Assembly (NCBI GenBank): GCA_964036275.1
Contig: OZ038437.1
Coordinates: forward strand, 4,778,501 to 4,842,500
DNA length: 64,000 nt
DNA from: Litoditis marina
Taxonomy: Eukaryota; Nematoda; Chromadorea; Rhabditida; Rhabditidae
Direction of reading: 5' to 3'
Shown here: positions 20,263 through 30,060 of the stretch, piece by piece
How positions within the stretch are numbered: the stretch's first letter is position 1
Layout: each line of letters starts with the position of its first letter
Made by a program: the position numbers and the translations under genes
The notes under the pieces: generated by a model
The model's input: only the letters and a program-made list of their open reading frames with translations
What the model was told of the DNA's origin: nothing
Database searches by the model: none

Positions 20263-23200
20263 ATGATAAAGTCCGTGGTTGTTGTTCTGCTCGTATCTTT
20301 GGCTGTCTCCAACTGCTTCGAAATATCGAGCAAAGCAGACTGCACTCTGGACAGATTGTAATGGTTTTTTGTTTGGGTTGCAACTAGAGTAGTTAATCGA
20401 AATACACATTTCGAGTTTTCAAAAAAAAGAGTTGAACTCGAAACTCGAAACTTCGAGTTTTATTTTTTACAACCCTAGTTGCCACCTCTCAACTTGAGAA
20501 ACTCGAAAATTCCACTTTCTTCCAAATTGAAAGACGCCAATACCAACACCTCATCTGTTTTTTAAGTTGGGCAGAAAAGAGAGAGAACCTTGAACTTGTC
20601 CTTGAGTTTCAAAAAAAACACACTTAGTTCGTCCGTATGTTTCACGTTTCACGTGGATAAAATAGAGCAGAAAATATGTATTCGCGATTCATCACGTGAC
20701 TCTCCACATTTTTCCATACAATTGGAGAAATGTAGAAAGAAAAAAATTTAGATGATAAAAAGGGTATATACTGTTAGTCAATTGCACAGTCACGTAAAAC
20801 ATGTTAGGCACAGCATAACTTATAAAAGTGCAATGATAAAGTGCACGATGCCTCATTAGAATACTAACTCTAAGTGACTATTCAGTTTACTTATAGTATA
20901 GTGGCTATGTAACACGCTCATAGTGATATAGGATTCGTCAAACCGCTGTGGACACCGTACCATCGATTTTGTAAGGGGCGGGGGTTTGGCGAGGGGCCAA
21001 CCAGTCTGCGTATCGTTGATCTACACACTCTCTCGACCGCTGGCAAATAATCAACGACCGCTCGCCCCGCATCGCTCAATCAATCGAACTCTCCGCTGTC
21101 TTTATGGGGAAAATGGCGACTATATATAAGACGCTCCAATCTAAATGGTTTCCATTTTAGATAATTTCTTGGAAAACCTCAAAATATTGTGCATCATCAG
21201 ACTTGTCCGATATTTTTTCTGAAATGTCCAATTCTTCTAATTCTTGTGTCGCTCTCATTTGGAGCGCAGATAAAACTACCGAATATTTGTATGTTTCGAA
21301 ATCCTCTGCCACAATTATTTTGCTTTCAGAACATTATAACACACGTTTTCGCAGTTGAAAACAGTGTGAAAAAATGTGCCCAAAAAATTGTAGTGTGAAA
21401 AATTGGGCCCAAAAAATTGAAGTGTGAAAAATTGTGCCCAAAAAATGGAAGTGTGAAAAATTGTGACACATTTGTTTCTCTAAAGAGAGATACTTTGCAC
21501 TTTGTATGTCTCTCGCGCGATAATGCTGTGATACTCTTTGACACAGCTCTCAATGATCCGTATCTTGTTATGGTTTCAAATCCTGCGGATCTGTCTCGCC
21601 TGTTCTTTCTCTGCGTCTCTTTTTCTAATTGGGCGATGCCCTCAAAGCGCGCTCGTTTCTCTGCGTCTCATTGCTCTAATCGCCAATACTAGATACGGCG
21701 CAGTCAGGGGGGTATGGAAGGAAACAGTAGTATCGCGCGAGTGGTTCAGTAATAACCTCTCTTGCTGGAACATGTACAATATTTGGAAAAGTGAAAAAAT
21801 GTGCCCAAAAAATTGTAGTGTGAAAAATTGGGCCCAAAAAATTGAAGTGTGAAAAACTGTGCCCAAAAAATTGAAGTGTGAAAAATTGTGACACAATTTT
21901 TTGAGAGATTTGTGAAAACTGCAATTTTTTGTGACACACTTTTTTTCAATTTCCTGAATCGGGACACAGCGATTCGATCGTTTGGTTTTTAGTTTAAACT
22001 TCAAATAAATGGGGACTACCCGATGTCCAATCAGAAATAATTTTAAAAAAGTGATAACTCTTCGATGGTTAAAAGTCTCATCCTAAAAATTTCATGAAAT
22101 CACTAGGATTTCCTGATTTCCGAAACCATTTAGATTGGAGCGTCTTATATGCAACTAGGCAGTGTTTGACGACTAAACGGTGATTATATCTGTTTTTTGG
22201 ATAATAATTATTGTGATAATGCATACACACGACTCAAAGCGCGGCCCGCCACCGGCCAGGGCGCAGCCCGCGCGCAGATAGGCGCGTTGTGCGGCGGCGA
22301 CGCCTGTACCCGCCCCTTTCTGCGCGCGGACTGCGCGCAGCCCGCATTTTCCCCGCTCTCTGCCAGCAGGCTGCGCGCAGTCCGCGATTTGACTGCGACT
22401 GAGTGAGACCGACCCCTACATTAATAAACACTTTGAGGAAAGGAAACTTTTATTTGAGATCCTCTAACTTGACAACATGAAAGAAAACAACGCACATGCT
22501 CACGAAGGCCTGTATGAGAACTTTACTGAGAAACAAAAGTTAACTAACAACTATAGTTAGCTAGTGGTGAAGTTACAAATATCATGAATGAAACTATTTG
22601 TGTGAAAATGCACGTTTAGGGTCACAGTAGTATTACCTAGGAAATTAACTTATGCAAAGTAAAAAAGCTAGAATGTTAAATAATACTAAAGGATAAGATG
22701 ATTGGATGAATAATACAATGTAACGCAATGTCACTAATGCGAAAGAGTAGCAGTAGGAATTCAGGAAATGAAGAATTTATATTTACTCACTACTAGTCCA
22801 TGACCTGAAGCTCGTAGAGAACTGGGGGGAAAGAAAGATAATTTAGATAACGGAATGAAGTGAAGCTTCCGGAATCGGGACAAGTATTGCTAATAATAAG
22901 ATGACAGATGGCAAATGCAAATTGAATACCGTAACCAGCAGTTGTTTTCTTTGGCTGTCACTTCGCTCGGTGAGGTTGTAGAACAAATAATTCCGGATCC
23001 CCAATACGATGGGAATGTTCTGAAATAGGCAACCTAGGAATTAAGCAGCTTTAATTTCATGGCAACAACATATCTTCAAGTTAAACGCTGTGTGCAGTAC
23101 ATTGTGTCATACTGCGCAACGTAAAGAAACTAGATTACGACATCGAGATCTAATTTCAACTTTGGTAACATCGTTGCCAAACCAATGAGCTAAATGAACT

Positions 23201-26200
23201 TGAAAAAGAGCTTCGTTTCGCGCAAAAACTTCGCTATTTCTCAATAAAGTTTCACTAAAGGTGCAAGGTAAGCGGACAATGGGTTTCTTGTGGACTAAAA
23301 GAATAATATCTTTCTGGTGTGTGTTCTTGCGTATCAACTTGCGTTCTTGCGAATCTTGGTGGTCAATAATACATTTCAAACGAGGATCTTTTACCCGAAC
23401 ACCAAAAACAATGAATCAGTCATACCTATATGCATTCGGCGGTCAGACTATCGCTTCCTGGCGTCAGTGGTGCTGCCAACCAGCGTCGACACATCGTAGT
23501 GATTTGGCCCTGGCCGTCAGACAGCACACTGAAAGTTTTAAGAATACAGGAACCAAAGTAAAAAGTCGAATAAAAGACAAAAAGATAAGTACAGGTTGTT
23601 ATGTTATGTTATCAACAATTGATTATCATGTCCACAAGAACTAGATAGAAGTGACTTTGAAAAGAGGTGAGAATTGGTTCGGTAAGTTTCAGACTCCAAA
23701 AATGACCTAGAAAGCGATGCAGATTACCATAATTTGCATAAATTCCGGTTTTTTATAGAAAACCTTGGCGGTTGACCAGACAATCTGTCCCACTTTTGAA
23801 AAGGGAATGGGAAGCTTCATAACTGGTGCTAGGATTACGTGAATCTATGCGATTAACGTGATTGAACAGGAGAACGCCTTCCTCTTGAAGAACAGTTGAA
23901 TATTCACACTCTGCTGGTGTGTTCTACGGAATTTTAAGTACGCTGGTACGCTCTTAGACTCACTAAGAATGTTTGAAAGGAATAGTGATTGCTGCGTTTC
24001 GGAACAAGTAGAAAAATGTAGTCAATTTTTACATGAGATAACAAAACTTACGGGATTTTGAGTTCGATTATTATCCATTATGAAATGAGAGACAAACTAA
24101 AAAGTACATGTTGACAATTGATTCCAGTCATACCTTATCTATGGCCAACCATTCGTATCCCAGCGTCCGCCCGTTCAAGAAAAATTTAAAGAGGATGAAA
24201 CTACAAGAAAAATTTAAAACTTAGAGCAGAAACTAATTTGCATTAGTGTTCCTTTTACGGAGCGGTATATTCATACAATTTTCGGTATGCCTTATCCTTA
24301 TGAAACACAGCAGAAAAATGAGACCACGCGCACGTCTTAAAATTGACAGGCATGTGCATCATACACTACTACACACATACAACACACGCATATCAGACAA
24401 AAAAAATGGTGCTAACATATTTCTAAAGTGAAAGTGACCCAAGCGCACATTTTCCGTGATAACAACTTGTCTCTATTCTTAAAAATCGTAGCTTCTGAAC
24501 TTCTTCACGTTTAACATTTGAAAAATGAGACCACGCGCAATTTGACATGACGCAAAAAATTGTCCCTTTGCCTTACAAATTGCTCAAAATAAATAGATTG
24601 CTACACTCAAAGGTGACTACGCCAAACTTAGCGAATTCTATATTTAACCCGGTATTCCGTTAACCCTAACCATTAACCATTAACCGGGTTAATTCTTTTG
24701 CTAACCACATGGTAGCCTAAAATTTCCTCCAAAAGACATAGTAAAAGATGGTTACCACTGGGTTAAAAGGATTACCCGTGTAACCTCGTTAAGGTTACCC
24801 CGTAGGGTTAACAAAATACCCGATTCCTTGTGGAATTGGCCCTAAAACTTGACTAGATTGTCGACTAGCACAGCTCATTGAGTACAATATTTGATTTGAC
24901 ACAACAACCCCACGGACGATCGATATAATTTCTACACTACTTAACATCGAAGAGTGAAAAGAAATAAAATAATAAGCAAACATACCTCGAAATGCATTTT
25001 CTTTTCTCGAACCGACCGCACTCACAAACAAGCTCACATACATACTTGTTGTGGGGAAACACAAGAAAGCTCGTGAAACCTGAAAAAAAAAACAGTATAG
25101 CCAATACTTTTGTACAAAATAGAACAAACAAATATGAAGAATAAACATAGTTGCATAGAAAAATTGAAGCAAACTTTTTGAAGAAAATTAAATTTAGACC
25201 ACGACGTCTCATCTAAAATAGTGTGTTCAGTCGAGCAGTGTACAATGTACATTTCGCGCGAAACGTCTGAGACTATTGACAGCGAACTGAAGGCGGAAGG
25301 TGGTATTAATTCCACACACTAAATAAACGTATTTTATGAATAAACAAGTCAGTTGTGAACGTCAAAAATTAAAAGTGTCAGAAATGGAATGAGAATGAAT
25401 GGAAAAGATAGTTTATAAACACTCAAACATTGAACTAATCGAAAAAAAATATTGTAGTTTGCTCTGGCCGAGGTCATTTTTTTCCGAACCATCGCTCCGC
25501 GGGTAACTAGCACTGCCGGTTGCTTATCATTCTCGTTTCTGTAGTATGCATCCCGGTTACCTAAGATACCCGGCTCTCATGATTTCCGAGTCCGTTTTGA
25601 GCCACGGTTATATAGGGCTGGGTTACCTTGGATTGCCGGTTATTTGAGATTCACAGTCCCTTCAATTTTTCGGCAATATCCCGTTAGGCGTCTTAGGGTT
25701 CCGGGGGTGAAATCTATATCTAACATGGGTTTTGGTAACCTTTTTTTTCGGTTACCCGGAAGGTAAACCTGATACGAAAAAATGGTTACCATTCAATTCA
25801 ACCTGAAACTCGGTTTGCAGTTTTAGTTTCTATTGTAACTAGTTTCCGGTTACTCTCCGGTTACCTACTCGACCGGTTAATTCACTGAAAACCGGGTCCT
25901 TCCCGAACCAAACCGCGAACCGGTCACTGGAGAACCGAACCGAACCGACCGAACCAGATAGTATACGAGGTAAAATGAGTGGGAATCCACTAATTTTACC
26001 TTGTATACGATTTATGTGTTGAAATCATGATGAATTTCGGTCCGGTTCAAACCTTTCACTGGGGAACCAGTCGGTTTAGAATGTCGGTTCGGTCGGTTCA
26101 CTCTGTTCGGTTCGGTTCTCGAGTGACCGGATCGGTTCGGGAAGGACCCGGTTCTCGAGTGAATTCGCCTACTGTACTGCCACCTACTCGAAATGAAAAA

Positions 26201-28910
26201 GCGGTTAGTTGTGAAGTTGGTCGGTTCGGCCCTTTATGAACCACGATTCTCTAGAGTTCACGGTACCCGAAATTTCCATGTTCGTTATCATCCACGGTTA
26301 CCCAAGACTTCCGATCTGTCACGGTCTCGGGTTTCTTATCACCCCCGGTTTGATTTACGTTTACCCATGTAAGTGGGTCACTCAGGTATTCCGGTTACCT
26401 AGAATTTCCGACTACCCTTTCCCGGTTACCCCTTTACCCGGATTCAGTTATTCAGAACCCCGTGTTTCTCCACCTATGTTTAGGCGGTCTGCTGGCAGCC
26501 TGCGTGCAGTCTGCCAGCAGAGACGACAAGCTCCTTTTTTTATGAATTGGGGCAGTCTGCTCGCAGGCTGCCCGTACGCTGCTAACTGCCGGCAGACTGC
26601 GCGCAGAACATTTTCGCCGCAGACCGCGCTTTGAGTCGTGTGTACTACTGATAAAAGTGAGCGCACTTGCATTATTGAGCAGAAGTAGCAATAGTTCTAG
26701 TAGCTACGTCATGGAAACGAACGAGAAAGTGTGCAGGTCAGAGAGACAAGCGGACAGTCGCAGTCTGTCTGTGGCCTCATTGATCTGCGTGCTCTCTCGC
26801 GTTCAAACTGATCGCAGCAAAATGACGTGAATGTTCCTGAGATTCGCACTGAGGCTGTGGCGTGTCAATAAAATTCGAATGAATATATCTCTTAGAAAAC
26901 ACTGGTTTTACAAGGCCGCGTGGAGTTACATTGCAACACAATACAATACAATACAATAGTTTATTACGGGATCAGAATCGGTGAAATTCGTGGCAACATA
27001 GTATCTTTCCAAGTGTGCATCTCTTCTCTGGCGATCTTCATCCAGAGAATCATCCAGATTCTTCTAACAGCTTCTTCAAGTTAATCCCTTCATCTCTGTT
27101 TCGCGTGAAGTTAGACTACAGAATCCTTCATTCATATATACGAACGTCGCTTCGATTTTCAGTTTCACCACTTCGGAAAAAGACGACTTCGTTCACCTCT
27201 GCAAATTGTACAAGGGTCACAAATACTCGGTCATTGTCGGTCAGTTATCCACCTGTTAACATGACCTCATTTTGCTGAAACGGAAAATAAGGGGGGGGCT
27301 AAAGCAAAACGTTCCCCTTCTTGAAAACTATCAATTTTGTTATTTATTTTAGGTTGTAAAAACAGTGAGGGAGGATTGGTGCAATTCGGCGACACCTACG
27401 ACCTTATGGATTCAGAAGTTCAGGGATTCCGTTTCAAATGCGTGAAGGGAGACAATTTTCTCCAATACAAATTCGCAGGTGAGCTTAACTAGTTTGATCT
27501 CAAAACACCAAACTACAAACACAGTAGGATAGGGCCACATCATCGTGTCGGCATTATCTGAGAAAAGCAACCATATAAGACAGGGTTCGTACTTCCTGTC
27601 GCTAAATTCGGCAGCACGCGTGACAACACACAAATCATGATTATCGATCGTGTCGCGTGTTGCCAAATTCCGGTACAGCGACGTCGCGTCGCGGATTGGG
27701 TGTTCATACTTTTTGTTGCCAAATCACGTCGCTGTCGCTCAATTTAGCGACAATTGCTGCTCAATTCAGCGACAAGTGCAAGTTTACTAGCTAGTAAAAT
27801 ACATGACGCGTCGCTCGTTAGTTTTTGTTTAGTTCTCTCAAGATGATGGGAATTTTCACCAAATAACCATGCAATAAGGTTTTTCGAACAATCTGAACCA
27901 AAATTATCACGTAAAACTAACATTTTCAAAAAAGGTCTTTGTTTTTGACCCAACTGAGCGAAAGCAGCATTTAGAAAATGCTACGCGGCAACTGCTGCGG
28001 TCGCCAAATTCAGCGACAGGAAGTATAAACCCTATCTCACCGTTCTTACTAATGTACTGCACAATCGCGGTTTGACTTCTAACGTATTTTTTTCCACAAA
28101 ACCGTAGTACACTACAAGAGACTACAACAGTACCTCTAAAGTACTGTAGTACACTGTTCCAAGTACTACATCACTATATTGCTTGCTGCTTGGTCATCAC
28201 AAACGTGACTTCATTTAGAAAAATGCACACTGATGCGCGAGATTCGTTTAGCACAAAATACTATGAATCCTGCGTAAGCTTGCATAGAAAGATGAACAAT
28301 CGCTTCGTTTCTTCGAATTTGCCAAATTTATAAAATGTCTGCCTCATGTGAAACTCGAACCGGGCCCACAAATACCAGAGGCGCGGACGCTAGCGGGTTT
28401 ATAGCAACGTTGTTGATGAATCGCATATATTTATTCGTACACAGCATGAAATGAGATGAGTATACTCCCGAGTAGACATGAGTATGAGTATACATGAGTA
28501 TGTTTCTCTAGGCGAACGGACGTCTTAGATTCGATGGATTGCCAGTTGCGTACTCTCGTAGCGCAGTGGTTAGAGCCCAGCTCCAAATATTTTGCTCGCA
28601 GGTTCGAGTCCGGCGAGAGACAAACATTCATGAATTCGGCACTCCCTATAACTATATATTTCCTCTAAAAGCGAGAGACTATGCAGGTCAAGGAGGCCGA
28701 AGAAATCTGCGTCTCTCTGATCTGCACACTCTCTCGTTGAGGCCGCTGCAGAAGTGGCTGTCCGATCGGTTGGAAATTCTCTGAGATTCAATTGCAGGCT
28801 GTCTGATGGGAGCCCCCCTGGAGAGCGTGCCAGTTGGCGAGAGCAGAGTCTTCGACACCATAAAGTGTGATTGTACCTCGAAAGGAATCGATTGCACGTC
28901 ATTGCCTTGA
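20263..28910 (+). CDS. Gene B: paralogue of gene A, small secreted cysteine-rich protein with a 6.8-kb first intron
   Basis: Exons 20263-20357, 27163-27239, 27353-27478 and 28798-28910 join in phase to 136 residues. The four lengths (95/77/126/113 nt) and phases are identical to gene A, as are all nine cysteine positions (18, 27, 45, 59, 87, 101, 123, 125, 132). The signal peptide is MIKSVVVVLLVSLAVSN. The start lies 9 bp after a TTTCAG acceptor, and the flanking sequence is conserved with gene A. Exon 1 alone would end after DRL at a TAA, but a GTAATG donor at 20358 restores the reading frame into exon 2 (phase 2). Intron 1 contains several mobile elements and a tentative antisense gene. The role is as for gene A: extracellular, possibly matrix-associated, by inference. 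Confidence 0.82.
20767..20900 (+). mobile_element. MITE family M1 in gene B intron 1
   Basis: tatactgttagtcaattgc start, acttatagtata end. In this copy the E-box word is altered to CACGTAAAA. Confidence 0.8.
20932..21125 (+). repeat. Dispersed repeat R1
   Basis: Contains ctgtggacaccgtaccatcg, ctacacactctctcgac, aatcaacgaccgctcgcccc and gctgtctttatggggaaaat, the blocks that define the family. Confidence 0.75.
21121..22150. mobile_element. TIR element of about 1.03 kb with internal 27-bp tandem units
   Basis: Inverted ends: tataagacgctccaatctaa at 21123 and ttagattggagcgtcttata at 22130. Two blocks (21365-21470 and 21795-21900) each contain about four units of aattgaagtgtgaaaaattg plus tgcccaaaa. 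No transposase is visible. Confidence 0.75.
22222..22412. repeat. GC-rich palindromic MITE (copy 1)
   Basis: Ends cgactcaaagcgcgg / ccgcgatttgactgcg are inverted. The body is very GC-rich with repeated CTGCGCGCAG words, unlike the AT-rich surroundings. A second copy is at 26478-26645. Confidence 0.7.
22783..24078 (-). CDS. Tentative multi-exon gene of unknown function, antisense inside gene B intron 1
   Basis: Splice-consistent pieces on the minus strand: a start exon 24052-24078 (MDNNRTQNP, GTAAGT donor); an exon at about 23768-23900 following a TTCCGTAG acceptor (contains EYSTVLQEEGVLLFNHVNRI); a long open stretch at about 23113-23430 (contains GVRVKDPRLK and HLAHWFGNDVTKVEI); exon 22930-23019 (30 codons, NIPIVLGIRNYLFYNLTERS, TTTCAG acceptor); and a last piece from 22821 (CCCCAG acceptor) to a stop at 22783. 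The joins between the second and third pieces are unresolved. I do not recognise the protein. The composition looks coding but could be a decayed gene. Confidence 0.3.
24640..24835. repeat. Inverted GGTTAAC/GGTTACC-rich repeat
   Basis: Left arm ccggtattccgttaaccctaacc..., right arm inverted ...cgtagggttaacaaaatacccg, with many ggttaac and ggttacc words. Related word clusters occur at 25540-25880, 26290-26450 and 58560-58740. Confidence 0.6.
25540..26460. repeat. Cluster of CGGTTACC/CGGTTCGG words around a 290-bp fold-back
   Basis: Words such as ccggttacc recur on both sides. 25877-26166 is a fold-back: aaaccgggtccttcccgaac... and the inverted gttcgggaaggacccggtt, around a centre with agtatacgaggtaaaat / attttaccttgtatac. 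It is non-coding. Confidence 0.65.
26478..26645. repeat. GC-rich palindromic MITE (copy 2)
   Basis: Shares ccgcgctttgagtcgtgtg (inverted relative to 22226) and the CTGCCGGCAG / CTGCGCGCAG word style with copy 1. Confidence 0.65.
26722..26799. repeat. 65-bp palindrome family M5
   Basis: cgagaaagtgtgcaggtcagag ... cctcattgatctgcgtgctctctcg, inverted arms around a GC-rich centre. Confidence 0.7.
28548..28655 (+). repeat. tRNA-derived SINE, copy 3 (in gene B intron 3)
   Basis: ctctcgtagcgcagtggttagagc and gcaggttcgagtccggcgagag. The acceptor-like ends ctctcg/cgagag pair, but the middle is not a normal anticodon arm. Confidence 0.65.
28671..28736. repeat. 65-bp palindrome family M5, just upstream of gene B exon 4
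   Basis: cgagagactatgcaggtcaagg ... gatctgcacactctctcg; it lies 62 bp before the exon 4 acceptor. Confidence 0.7.
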
Positions 28911-28978
28911 AACCTTTTTGTGAAGTTGAGAGAATGAAGTTTTGGCTTGAAACCTTTCGAATTCTCTTAATTTGAGAA

Positions 28979-29442
28979 AATTAAAGAAACCGTCCCGCTT
29001 CAATTTTGACTTCTGAGTTAACATTGGGACCCTATGGCAAATGAAAAACCATTATCAAAATTACATACTTTCATAACCCTATCTTGCTTCGTTTTCTCAG
29101 AAACGCGGCTTACGTAATGACACCGATAGGGGGGTTGCGTACGGGGTATGCTCAAAACAGCCTATAGAAGTACAAAAATGCTTTTAAACACTCCATCACA
29201 TACGAATACCCAATTAAAGACTACAAAATGAAAATAAATCTGGATGTAAATGAAACAAGTCAAGTTGCGTCACAGTGAAAATGTTCATGTCCCCTTCTTA
29301 ATTGCTTGATGTTATGCAAATTTTACAAATTTTTATCAGAAATCAGAAAGTTTTTTCATTGTCTATGGGAAGACATTAGAAACGTTTTTGAGCTATTTAA
29401 ATTTTTCATGAAACTCAAATTATAGCGGAACGGTTTCTTTAA
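28979..29442 (+). mobile_element. TIR element, about 460 bp (family with 6228-6600)
   Basis: Ends ttaaagaaaccgtcccgctt and, inverted, agcggaacggtttctttaa. It has inserted directly behind gene B. After it (29460-29515), a decayed copy of the gene B exon 4 tail resumes. Confidence 0.75.
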
Positions 29443-30060
29443 GAGTTGGTTGGACTGGCTTCAATATTTGCACGTCATTACCCTGAATGTGAAAATGAGA
29501 GAATAAAGTTATTGGCTTGGACTATCTGTATTCATACTGTCGTAGTTCGCGTGACAGATTATGCGTTGAAAACGCGTCACCCTACCAGGTGATGGCTCAA
29601 ACTTCAAGGTGATCCATTTTATCCTATATGATTGTAAAAACTCATACGGCTGTGTTGGTGTTAGTAAAAAACGGAAGATCCTTCGGGCTGAACTTTGAAA
29701 GATTAGGAGGAGAACGTGAAATTAATTCAAGGATTTTTGCTATTTGCTGACACAGATGATGTGAGTGAAAGTGAGAGAACTGAAAAAACTGAAAAATCCT
29801 GAAATAAATGTAAAATGTACCAAACGGTTTTTGCTGAGTGCTTCGTAGACACAGTCGACATATCGGAGAGTTTAAACGTTTACGGAGAAATTCTTCTCCG
29901 AGTTCACAGTCAGGCCGAAAACCCTTCCTCGAAAACGTGGAAACGTGGAAACTTTCCTGAAACTTTCTCGAAAACGTGAAACGTGTTTTAACGTTGGCGC
30001 GAATTCCATTTCGGTTCTCATTCTAACTTTCGTCTACTTCCCCACTGGTCTTCTACTAAC
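29443..30060. other. Intergenic stretch between gene B and clpX
   Basis: Begins with a decayed copy of the gene B tail (tgcacgtcattaccctga, 29473-29490; AATAAA word nearby). The remainder, up to the clpX start, is the only candidate promoter space for clpX. I see no further gene. Confidence 0.4.

Noticed and set aside
23261..23644. Plus-strand 127-codon frame containing a kelch-like YLYAFGG
   Set aside because: Only one short word resembles a kelch repeat, and minus-strand pieces at the same place have better splice signals.
24640..24835. Telomere-like repeat (ccctaacc words)
   Set aside because: The words are not a tandem TTAGGC or TTAGGG array; they belong to a GGTTAAC/GGTTACC inverted repeat.
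26236..26634. 132-codon plus-strand frame
   Set aside because: It runs across CGGTTACC word clusters and the GC-rich palindrome with no motif or splice context.
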